In this document: in pieces, positions 1 through 7,392 of the stretch
How positions within the stretch are numbered: position 1 is the stretch's first letter
Layout of the letters: the number at the start of each line of letters is the position of its first letter
Assembly (NCBI RefSeq): GCF_003337235.1
Contig: NZ_QPJC01000001.1
Location: 1-64,000 of the forward strand
Length of the DNA stretch: 64,000 nt
Source: Halopolyspora algeriensis
GTDB taxonomy: Bacteria > Actinomycetota > Actinomycetes > Mycobacteriales > Pseudonocardiaceae
Reading direction: 5' to 3'
Translations under genes and position numbers: made by a program
Notes under the pieces: generated by a model
Databases searched by the model: none
What the model saw: the letters and a program-made list of their open reading frames with translations, nothing else
What the model was told of the DNA's origin: nothing

Positions 1-161
1 CCCCGTCCTCCGGCCTTGACCTGGGCCTTGACCACCACAGGTCCGCCGAGTTCTTCAGCGGCTGCCTTGGCCCCGTTCGGATCAGTGGCCACGGAGCCGG
101 GCAGCGTCGGCACTCCGTGGGCGGCGAAGAGCTCCTTCGCCTGGTACTCGTACAGATCCAC
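1..161 (-). CDS. sucC: Succinyl-CoA ligase beta subunit, N-terminal part (runs off the window)
   Basis: The first 53 codons are present; the rest lies beyond base 1. Translation from the GTG at 161 begins [18 protein letters not shown], the typical start of SucC, and continues with [16 protein letters not shown], part of the ATP-grasp fold. An AGGAGAG ribosome site ends a few bases before the GTG. SucC with SucD makes the TCA-cycle enzyme that interconverts succinyl-CoA and succinate with nucleotide triphosphate formation. The 234 bp between this gene and the next one (162-395) should hold its promoter, because both genes run leftwards; I saw no clear -10/-35 pair there. Identity is firm although only a fragment is visible. 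Confidence 0.93.
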   Translation of the reverse strand, partial: MDLYEYQAKELFAAHGVPTLPGSVATDPNGAKAAAEELGGPVVVKAQVKAGGR

Positions 162-395
162 TCGACTCTCCTGCGACGTCGGTGTCAGACGCGGATGACC
201 ATATCGACCTGCGATGACGCTTGGGGCGGCGCATCCCGGTGAACTCGCTCACGCCACGACGTCCCGCACCGCGCTCGAATCGATTCAGCACTCGAATCGA
301 CCGAGTTCACGTGCCACTCGTACGCCCGAGACAGCATCGGGAAGTGACGAGAAAAACAACAACACGTACCGGCGAGCGCCGCAAGACCGGGGAAG

Positions 396-2231
396 TCACC
401 TCGCCTCGGCGGCTCCCCGGCGCGCGGCGAAAGCGGACATGATCAGCAGGATCACCAGGCAGGCCAGGCCGCACCACAACCCCGGACCCGGTCCCGAGCC
501 CTCGGCACGCCCGGCGGTCAGCGGCAGTTCCAGCACGCGCACGAGCACGACCACCGCCGCACCGGCCGGCAGTGCCGCAGCACGAGCCGGGCGACACAGC
601 GGCGCCAGCACCACGGCGACCAGCACCGACACCAGCGCCACCACCAGCCCCCAGGAGGTCGTGCTGAATCCGGTGAACACTCCCGGCGGCGTGTAGTCCG
701 GCGCCGTCACCACCGGCAGGCCGAACGCGCCGAGTGCCAGCAGGGCGGCAGGCACCGACAGCCGGCCCACCGCACGATGCAGCGACAGTTCGGTCAGATC
801 GGCCTCGTCGCGCTCGACACCTCCCGCCACCGCTGCCACGAGCGCGGCGGCCACCGCCAACAGCACGGCAAAGCCGGTCGCCCAGGCACCGATCCCCGCG
901 TGCGCACCGGTCGCCTGTGCGGCCGTGAGCACCGTGTCCAATGTGGCCGCCCCTGCCAGTGGCAGGGCGGCGCAGGCCACGGGCAGTGCGGGCCGGACGA
1001 GCACCCCTGCACGGGGGGAAAGCATCGCGGCTCCCACGATGGCGACCGCCAACCCGGCGGGCAGCAGCATCGGCGCCGCATACGGGGTCACTTCACCGGA
1101 CCCGAGCGGCATGGTCAACTGCGGCATCGCCGTAGCGGCCACCGCCGAGACACCCGCGAGCATCCCCAGCACACCGGAGACCGCGAGCAAGCGGGAAAGT
1201 CCGGGCAACCGCACATCGGCGGTCTCCTCCCCGCGGTCACCCGGGGAAGTCCGCCCGGCAGGTATCGACAGCCAGGCCAGCACCAACACACTCAGCAGCT
1301 CCAGCAGGGCACCCCAGCCGTAGTGCAGCCGCTCCAGCACCGCAGCCGCGAACAGTGGCGGCACCGCGACACCCGCCACTGCGGCGGCCAGTCCCAGCAA
1401 CCCCCCACGCGCGAAGTCGGGGTCGGCCGAGCTCACGAACCAGCCACCCGCCGTCGGCACGCCGACCGCGAGCAGCAGAGCCCCCAGCAAACCCAGTGCC
1501 GGTGAATCCACTGCCGCTTTCGGCAACAGGTACGGGTCATCGGAAGCGAACTGCGCCATGAGCACCCCGGCCGACGCGGGCACCGTCGCGAACAGCACGG
1601 CGGCGAGCAAACCCTGGTTGCGAGCACCGGTGCCGGTCGAGTCGAGCCCGCCTCCCCGATCATCGAGCGCACCGGTCTCGAAGCCCGACCCCGGGATGGG
1701 GTCGGGCACACGCTCGCGGCAACGGGCCGCGACCAAGCCGGCAATGCCCGAGACGACGTGGCCGGCCAGAAGTACCCACAGGCCGATCGAGGGTGCCAAG
1801 GGTGCGAGATCGTGCGGGTGCAGCAGGGACGGACGTGCCGCCAGGCCCGCGTCGTCGAGCAGCCGGGCATCGAGAACCAGCCGTCCGGGCACCAGCAGTG
1901 CGGTTCCGATCAGGACACCCGCGGCCGAGTCGATTCGCTGCTTGCGGGCGAACGCGGTGGCCAACACCGGTGGGAACACGCCCAGAATCAGCAGCAGGGG
2001 CCATGACGCGAAGGCGGGCGGTCGCTGCGGCGTCACCAATCCGAGCAGGGGCGCGAGCGCGGTCAGGAGAGCACCCAGAACGGCGATACCGATCGCCACG
2101 ATCATCCGGCTGCCCGGGTTTCCTTCACGAGCCTGCTGATCCGGCGACCGCGCAGGAGTCCCGCGTGCCTGCCTTGACGCACCCGAAGAGGCGGGAGAGT
2201 CACCGGGCGAGTTGTCGGACCGCACACTCAC
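396..2231 (-). CDS. Polytopic membrane protein of unknown function
   Basis: About 611 residues if translation starts at the GTG at 2231. A hydrophilic, Ser/Arg-rich N-terminus of about 40 residues precedes a body made almost wholly of hydrophobic segments (roughly 12 or more predicted by eye), with short charged loops. No enzyme motif is recognised. The GTG has no Shine-Dalgarno but sits 8 nt after a TAGCGT box, so a leaderless start is plausible; an upstream ATG at 2363 would add 44 unconvincing residues. In mycobacteria the neighbourhood uvrD1-M23 peptidase-sucC is conserved, and the PerM division protein lies nearby on the other side of sucCD. I do not see enough to call this PerM. Function unknown. 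Confidence 0.75.
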   Translation of the reverse strand: MSVRSDNSPGDSPASSGASRQARGTPARSPDQQAREGNPGSRMIVAIGIAVLGALLTALAPLLGLVTPQRPPAFASWPLLLILGVFPPVLATAFARKQRIDSAAGVLIGTALLVPGRLVLDARLLDDAGLAARPSLLHPHDLAPLAPSIGLWVLLAGHVVSGIAGLVAARCRERVPDPIPGSGFETGALDDRGGGLDSTGTGARNQGLLAAVLFATVPASAGVLMAQFASDDPYLLPKAAVDSPALGLLGALLLAVGVPTAGGWFVSSADPDFARGGLLGLAAAVAGVAVPPLFAAAVLERLHYGWGALLELLSVLVLAWLSIPAGRTSPGDRGEETADVRLPGLSRLLAVSGVLGMLAGVSAVAATAMPQLTMPLGSGEVTPYAAPMLLPAGLAVAIVGAAMLSPRAGVLVRPALPVACAALPLAGAATLDTVLTAAQATGAHAGIGAWATGFAVLLAVAAALVAAVAGGVERDEADLTELSLHRAVGRLSVPAALLALGAFGLPVVTAPDYTPPGVFTGFSTTSWGLVVALVSVLVAVVLAPLCRPARAAALPAGAAVVVLVRVLELPLTAGRAEGSGPGPGLWCGLACLVILLIMSAFAARRGAAEAR

Positions 2232-2874
2232 CGCGCCGACGCTAGCAACCACCGGATACGGATCGGGAATCCACCCGATCCCCTTCGATCGGCGCAGCGG
2301 CATCGGACGGGTCCCGCGATCGCCGGGACATGCCCGGTGTAACCACCTTCCCGCCAAATTCACTCTCGTGAGTCCGAAGCTTGCGGCCTGCCGCTCTTGA
2401 CCCTTTCAGTCCCGGAGAAGTGAAGCACCGTCTCTCGGGGCTCCGGAAGGCGACCCCGCAGGGAGTGACGCCCATTCGGAGTAGTCGCACATGACAAAAA
2501 GAGGCCCTTCTTTTGTGAAATCAATCACTCAACTTGGCAGGCAAGCACACACAGTCAGTCAACACCGCCTGTTGTTGGTCCTTTGGGGGACAGTTGTGCA
2601 AGCCACAAAGACGCAGGTAGTCGCACTTCGTGCACATCATTCGGAACGTTGCGAGCACGTTGTGTACGCACGCGCGCCACCGCGCACTCACGAACGCCGA
2701 AGGGCCGCTCTTCCATGATCGGGATTTGCCCCTAGGGGATCAGCATGGTTACCGTCCCCCCGTCCGTTGTCACGGTCCGATCACGAAACAAGGCAATGGC
2801 CGGTAACCCCCGAACCGGCCCGGGTCCCCACCCGGCCAGCGTGATCGGGCTCCCCGAAGACGGAAGGGCAAGCA
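2232..2874. other. 643-bp intergenic region between divergent genes
   Basis: It separates the leftward membrane-protein gene from the rightward M23 peptidase gene. Bases about 2490-2690 are visibly richer in A and T than their surroundings. An imperfect palindrome (CAAAAAGAGG then CCTTCTTTTG, 2495-2515) and a 10-bp direct repeat GTAGTCGCAC (2481-2490 and 2617-2626) are present. A 75-codon open frame at 2491-2718 has no ribosome site and an unconvincing composition, so I do not call it. I looked for a c-di-AMP (ydaO) riboswitch, which often precedes actinobacterial cell-wall hydrolases, and did not find its conserved core. Confidence 0.5.
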
Positions 2875-3747
2875 TTGGCTCAATACCGCTCCCCCGGCGG
2901 CCAACACACTTCCCCGGATCCGGAGGACTCTCGCGACAGCGAGCCTCCCAGTAGACGGGGGAGGACCAAGGTTCCCTCTCCTTCGTCGGCAGTTCGCGGC
3001 CGCATCGTGGTCGCGGCCGTCGCCGCAGGCGCCTTCGCGGCAGCCGGCCAGGCGATGGCCGCGGAGGAGGAACAGGCCGACACCGGTCACGACGAGTACG
3101 CCCCCCTGGCGAGCGGGCAGAATGCCGCGGCTTCCTTCGGCTCCGTGGCCGACGCAAGCGATACGGCGTCGGCGGGCGACACGGCGAAAAGCGCGAATGG
3201 CGTGGGCGGAGCCGCCCCGGCCCCGCAGGTCCTGCCCGTGGCCAAGCCTTCCGAGTCCGATGCCGAGGTGCGCCAGCTCGCCAAGAGCGAGCGAATCGCC
3301 AAGGAACGTGCAGCGGCCGAGGCCGCACGGCAGGCAGCGCTCCGAGAGGCCCGGCAGCCGGACTACGTGGCTCCCGCCGAAGGCCGGTTCACCTCCGGAT
3401 ACGGTGGCCGCTGGGGCACCACGCACTACGGCATCGACATCGCCAACAGCACGGGCACGCCGATCAAGGCCGTGGCCGAGGGCACGGTCATCGAAGCCGG
3501 CTCCGCCAGCGGCTTCGGCCTGTGGGTCCGCATCCTGCACGACGACGGCACCGTCACCGTCTACGGGCACATCAACACGATCACCGTGAACGAGGGCGAG
3601 CGGGTCGAGGCCGGCGATCAGATCGCCACGATGGGCAACCGGGGCTTTTCCACCGGCACGCATCTGCACTTCGAGGTGTGGAACACCAGCGGCAAGAAGA
3701 TCAACCCGGTTCCGTGGTTGCGGGAGCACGGCGTCGACGTCACCTGA
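2875..3747 (+). CDS. M23 family metallopeptidase (LytM-type cell-wall hydrolase)
   Basis: A 290-residue secreted or membrane-anchored peptidase expected to cut peptidoglycan cross-bridges outside the cell. After a basic, proline-rich N-terminus, residues 43-63 form a signal or anchor segment ending AGQAMAA. A charged Ala/Glu/Arg-rich helix (about 130-162) precedes the LytM domain (165-285). The zinc site is visible: H184 and D188 in THYGID, H232 in YGHI, and H263/H265 in THLHFEV. The start is a TTG at 2875 with GGAAGG just upstream; no better start is seen. Rv0950c of M. tuberculosis occupies the equivalent position between uvrD1 and sucC, which supports orthology. Confidence 0.9.
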   Translation: MAQYRSPGGQHTSPDPEDSRDSEPPSRRGRTKVPSPSSAVRGRIVVAAVAAGAFAAAGQAMAAEEEQADTGHDEYAPLASGQNAAASFGSVADASDTASAGDTAKSANGVGGAAPAPQVLPVAKPSESDAEVRQLAKSERIAKERAAAEAARQAALREARQPDYVAPAEGRFTSGYGGRWGTTHYGIDIANSTGTPIKAVAEGTVIEAGSASGFGLWVRILHDDGTVTVYGHINTITVNEGERVEAGDQIATMGNRGFSTGTHLHFEVWNTSGKKINPVPWLREHGVDVT

Positions 3748-3806
3748 GTGGACGGTGCACAGCGGACCTGCCTGCCCGGTACAGCGACCTCCCGCGGACT
3801 TCGCGT

Positions 3807-4331
3807 TCACCCCGGTCCGGGTCCGCGACCGGCGGCACGGCGCTGCCGCCACTTCTCCATCAGCACGGGCAGTTCCCGCCGCAGGAACCCGAAGAACTCG
3901 CCGGTTTCGGCGATGCGTCGACCGGCCGGACTGTCCGCCCCCAGCGCCCGGACACCGTCGTGGATGGTCCGCTCCCAGCGCCCGAGCTGCTCGTCCCGCT
4001 GCGCGAACGACTCGTACCAGGTGTCATCGTGGACCCGGTAGCGATCGCGCCGCTGTCCCGGTTCCCGTTCCCGCGTGACCAGGCCGACCTGGGTCAGATA
4101 TCGCACCGCTCCGGAGATGGCGGCAGGACTGACCTGCAGTGACTCGGCGAGCTCGCCCGCAGTGCGCTTGCCGTCGTCGGAGACGAGCAAGTACGTGAAC
4201 ACCCGGGCGGCCATGCGCGGCACGCCGCCGTCGGCCAGTTCCAGGGCGAACCGCTCGACGAACCGTGCCACCGCGTCCTCGTCGCGACCGGAGCCACCAC
4301 CATGGCCGGGCTCACCCTCGTGCTCGGTCAT
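3807..4331 (-). CDS. GbsR/MarR-type winged-helix transcriptional regulator
   Basis: 174 residues. An acidic, Gly/His-rich N-terminus is followed by a winged helix-turn-helix (about 35-100): RMAARVFTYLLVSDDGKRT, then AGELAESLQVSPAAISGAVRYL as the recognition region. The C-terminal part (YRVHDDTWYESFAQRDEQLGRW onward) is helical, as in GbsR-like regulators of transporters. The ATG at 4331 is preceded by AAGGAG at good distance; an upstream in-frame start at 4352 lacks one. It is divergent from the ABC exporter genes, so a local repressor of that exporter is the natural reading (inference). The ligand is unknown. Confidence 0.85.
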   Translation of the reverse strand: MTEHEGEPGHGGGSGRDEDAVARFVERFALELADGGVPRMAARVFTYLLVSDDGKRTAGELAESLQVSPAAISGAVRYLTQVGLVTREREPGQRRDRYRVHDDTWYESFAQRDEQLGRWERTIHDGVRALGADSPAGRRIAETGEFFGFLRRELPVLMEKWRQRRAAGRGPGPG

Positions 4332-4370
4332 CGTGGCTCTCCTTCGACACACCGCTTCTTCCGGCTACCG

Positions 4371-4419
4371 AGTTTACCTTGTTCTCGATATTCACGAATT
4401 AATGAAGAAGGTGTAACTT
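4371..4419. promoter_or_regulatory. Candidate operator between the GbsR-type regulator and the ABC exporter
   Basis: The 134-bp divergent gap is AT-rich for this genome and contains nested inverted repeats: an outer pair AGTTTACCTT (4371-4380) and AAGGTGTAACTT (4408-4419), and an inner pair TTCTnnAT (4382-4389) and ATnnAGAA (4402-4409). The site covers the expected promoter zone of both genes. Assignment to this regulator is inference from position. Confidence 0.45.
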
Positions 4420-4465
4420 GCACGGTGTGACGGGCAGACCCGCCACACCGGCTGCAGGAGAGAAC

Positions 4466-5383
4466 ATGACCACCGCGATCACGGTCTCCGGACTGGAAAA
4501 GCACTACGGGCGCACCCGTGCGCTCGACGGGCTCGATCTGAGCGTGCGCACCGGCGAGGTACACGGCTTTCTCGGTCCGAACGGCGCGGGAAAGACCACG
4601 ACGATCCGCATCCTGCTCGGCCTGCTGCGCGCGGACGCGGGGACGGCACGGTTGCTCGACGGTGATCCCTGGCGGGATGCCACGAGCCTGCACCGGCGCC
4701 TGGCCTACGTTCCCGGCGACGTCACCCTGTGGCCGACCCTGTCCGGAGGAGAGGTCATCGACCTGCTCGGCAGGCTCCGCGGCGGGATCGACCCGCAACG
4801 CAGGGCAGAGCTGCTGGACCGCTTCGATCTCGACCCCCGCAAGCGGGCCCGCACCTACTCCAAGGGCAACCGCCAGAAGGTGGGGCTGGTCGCGGCACTG
4901 GCCTCCGACGTGGAGTTGCTCGTCCTCGACGAGCCGACTTCCGGTCTCGACCCGCTCATGGAGGAGACCTTCCGGGAATGCATCGGCGAGGAGCGACGCA
5001 ACGGGCGCACAGTGCTGCTGTCCAGCCACATCCTCGCCGAGGTGGAGGCACTGTGCGATCGGGTGACGATCGTCCGCGACGGGCGCACGGTGGAGTCCGG
5101 AACGCTGGCCGAGCTGCGGCACCTCACCCGCACCTCGATCTCGGCCGAGCTGAGCACCGCACCGACCGGGCTGGGAGAACTTTCCGGAGTGCACGACCTG
5201 GAAACCGATGGCACCCACGTGCGCTGCGAGGTGGACACCACCGCACTGGACGGCGTGCTGCGACACCTCAGCGCGGCCGGAGTGCGCAACCTGACCAGCC
5301 AACCACCGACGCTGGAGGAGCTGTTCCTGCGGCACTACGAGCAGGACCGCTCCCCCTCGAGCGGCGTGCGAACGGGGGCATGA
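4466..5383 (+). CDS. ABC transporter ATP-binding protein (drug/polyketide exporter type)
   Basis: 305 residues. Walker A GPNGAGKT (about 37-44), a degenerate signature region [10 protein letters not shown], Walker B LLVLDEP and the switch His in SSHIL are all visible. The extra C-terminal domain (about 225-300, ending in the [12 protein letters not shown] motif) is typical of DrrA-like exporters that pair with an ABC-2 permease. The ATG at 4466 has AGGAGA five to six bases upstream. The stop overlaps the permease start by four bases (ATGA), indicating translational coupling. Probable role: ATP-driven export of a hydrophobic compound; substrate unknown. Confidence 0.92.
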   Translation: MTTAITVSGLEKHYGRTRALDGLDLSVRTGEVHGFLGPNGAGKTTTIRILLGLLRADAGTARLLDGDPWRDATSLHRRLAYVPGDVTLWPTLSGGEVIDLLGRLRGGIDPQRRAELLDRFDLDPRKRARTYSKGNRQKVGLVAALASDVELLVLDEPTSGLDPLMEETFRECIGEERRNGRTVLLSSHILAEVEALCDRVTIVRDGRTVESGTLAELRHLTRTSISAELSTAPTGLGELSGVHDLETDGTHVRCEVDTTALDGVLRHLSAAGVRNLTSQPPTLEELFLRHYEQDRSPSSGVRTGA

Positions 5384-6981
5384 TGACCACACTGTCGGGC
5401 ACCGGATCGCTGATCCGGTTGATCCTGCGGCGGGACCGTATCCGCATCCCGGTGTGGATCCTGGCCATCGCCGCCACCGTGGTGAGCAGCGTGGCCTCCT
5501 TCCCGGGCATCTACGCCGACGCCGACGACCGGCAGGCCCGCGCCGCACTGATGAACAACCCTGCCACCGTGGCGCTCAGCGGACCCGGCCACGGACTCGA
5601 CAACTACACCTTCGGAGCCATGACCGCCAACGAACTGGGCGGTTTCACGGCGGTGGCATTCGCACTGATGAGCATCCTGCTGGTCGTCCGGCACACCCGC
5701 GCCGAGGAGGAAAGCGGGCGGGCCGAGCTGATCCGCGCGGCGGTCGTCGGCCGTCACGCGGCAATGACCGCCACGCTGACCGTGGGACTCGGCACCAACC
5801 TGCTGCTCGGCGGGATCCTGGCACTGGGCCTGGTGAGCAGCCCGGCCCAACTCGGCCTGGCGGGGTCACTGCTGTTCGCGGCATCGATGACCGCGGTCGG
5901 AGTGGTTTTCACCGGGATGGCCGCCGTGACCGCACAGCTGATGGAGCACAGCCGGGCGGCCACCGGGCTGGCTGCCGCGCTGTTGGGACTCGCCTTCGCA
6001 CTGCGAGCGGCGGGAGACATCGGCACCGGGACGCTGTCGTGGCTGTCGCCCATCGGGTGGGCGCAGGCCACCCGCGCCTATGTCGACGGGCGATGGTGGC
6101 CGCTACTGCCGGCACTCGGCCTGACCGTGGTGCTCGTGATCACCGCCTACGTACTGCGGACACGGCGGGACGAGGGTGCGGGACTGGTGCGTGCCGGACT
6201 CGGCCGGGCGGAGGCGTCGGGATGGTTGGCGGGACCGATCGCGTTGGCGTTCCGGCTGCAACGTGGCGTCCTCATCGGCTGGATGGTCGCCTTCGTCCTG
6301 TTCGGACTCTTCATCGGGTCGATGGCGGATCAGGCAGCGGCCTTCGTGGCGGAGAACGAGATGGCGCGACGCTACTTCTCCCGTCTGGGAGGTTCGGCGG
6401 CGGCCACGGAGACGCTGCTGGCGACGTACATGTCCCTGATGGCGATGGTCGGCACCGGCTATGCGCTTCAGGCCACCCTGCTGCTGCGTTCCGAGGAGGC
6501 CTCCGGGCGGCTCGAACCGTTGCTGGGGGGCGCGCCACTGTCCCGCCTGCGCTGGGCGAGCAGCCACCTGGTCGCGACGCTGGCGGGAAGCGTGCTCGTG
6601 CTCGGTGGTGCCGGACTCGGCGCGGGAGTGGTGTATGCGGGCACCACCGGGGAGGTCGTCGATGCTGCAGCGGTCCTGGCCGGGGCACTGACCCACCTGC
6701 CCGCGCTGTGGGTTCTGGCCGGATTCGCCGTGACACTGTTCGGTCTGGCACCCGCCGCGATCGGCCTGGTCTGGGCAGCTCTGGCCGGTGTGGTCTTCCT
6801 CGGAATGTTCGGACCGCTGCTGCAGTTGCCGGAGTGGGTCTCCGATCTCTCCCCGTTCGCGCACACCCCGCAGCTTCCCGGTGCCGAGTTCACCGCGGGC
6901 CCGATCATCGTGCTCGTCGCTCTCGCCACGGCACTGGTACTGGCCGGGCTGACCGGTTTTCGCCGCCGCGACGTGAGGTGA
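5380..6981 (+). CDS. ABC-2 type exporter permease (tetronasin/polyketide exporter-like)
   Basis: 533 residues and about 12 hydrophobic segments arranged as two similar halves, consistent with a fused, two-copy ABC-2 membrane domain. The N-terminus [19 protein letters not shown] and the phrases [14 protein letters not shown] and [16 protein letters not shown], one per half, are characteristic of the actinobacterial exporter family that resembles the tetronasin-resistance permease. It is coupled to the ATPase gene by a four-base overlap and presumably controlled by the divergent GbsR-type regulator. Substrate not inferable. Confidence 0.9.
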   Translation: MMTTLSGTGSLIRLILRRDRIRIPVWILAIAATVVSSVASFPGIYADADDRQARAALMNNPATVALSGPGHGLDNYTFGAMTANELGGFTAVAFALMSILLVVRHTRAEEESGRAELIRAAVVGRHAAMTATLTVGLGTNLLLGGILALGLVSSPAQLGLAGSLLFAASMTAVGVVFTGMAAVTAQLMEHSRAATGLAAALLGLAFALRAAGDIGTGTLSWLSPIGWAQATRAYVDGRWWPLLPALGLTVVLVITAYVLRTRRDEGAGLVRAGLGRAEASGWLAGPIALAFRLQRGVLIGWMVAFVLFGLFIGSMADQAAAFVAENEMARRYFSRLGGSAAATETLLATYMSLMAMVGTGYALQATLLLRSEEASGRLEPLLGGAPLSRLRWASSHLVATLAGSVLVLGGAGLGAGVVYAGTTGEVVDAAAVLAGALTHLPALWVLAGFAVTLFGLAPAAIGLVWAALAGVVFLGMFGPLLQLPEWVSDLSPFAHTPQLPGAEFTAGPIIVLVALATALVLAGLTGFRRRDVR

Positions 6982-7037
6982 AGGGCATCGAGAGCCGCCC
7001 ATGCCGGTCGCGTGCGCTTGGCCGAGAGCGACGACGA

Positions 7038-7382
7038 GTGGGGATCGGGCGCGGCGAGGTGCACTGGGTCGACCTCGGTGCTCCCGTGGGAAGCCGACCC
7101 GCCGAACGCCGTCCCGTGGTTGTGATCCAATCCGACCCGTACAACGCGAGCAGGCTGGCCACCGTGATCGCCGTCGTGGTCACCTCGAACACCGATCTGG
7201 CCACCATGCCCGGCAATGTCTTCCTGCCTGCCGTGGCCACCGGACTTCCTCGGGATTCCGTCGCCAACGTGACCTCTCCGGTCACGCTCGACAAACACGA
7301 TTGCCGGCAGTGGGTCGGCACCGTTCCCGGGAATCTTCTCCAGGAACTCGACCACGGCCTCCGCCGAGTTCTCGCTCTGTGA
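7038..7382 (+). CDS. MazF/PemK-like endoribonuclease toxin without visible antitoxin
   Basis: 114 residues. The opening GEVHWVDLGAPVGSRPAERRPVVVIQ and the later segments VAVVVTSN, NVFLPAVATGLPRDSVANV and QWVGTVP follow the MazF/PemK barrel pattern (usual length about 110), with the RRPVVV strand and the TSN...LP region intact. Family members cut mRNA at short motifs. The GTG start at 7038 is set by alignment with family starts; its ribosome site is weak. Only 56 bp separate it from the permease gene and no antitoxin-like ORF lies on either side, so this is an orphan or a chromosomal relic of a toxin-antitoxin pair. It converges on pcrA with 10 bp between the genes. Confidence 0.85.
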   Translation: MGIGRGEVHWVDLGAPVGSRPAERRPVVVIQSDPYNASRLATVIAVVVTSNTDLATMPGNVFLPAVATGLPRDSVANVTSPVTLDKHDCRQWVGTVPGNLLQELDHGLRRVLAL

Positions 7383-7392
7383 GCAACGGTGC

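Noticed and set aside
396-2231. Assignment of the first membrane protein as PerM (DUF6350)
   Set aside because: It is near sucC but on the other side from PerM in mycobacteria, is longer, and no shared motif could be confirmed by eye.
2491-2718. A 75-codon frame in the first long gap
   Set aside because: No ribosome site, no recognisable features; its start lies inside a palindrome.
2232-2874. c-di-AMP (ydaO) riboswitch before the M23 peptidase
   Set aside because: Expected for some cell-wall hydrolases, but the conserved core and pseudoknot segments were not found.
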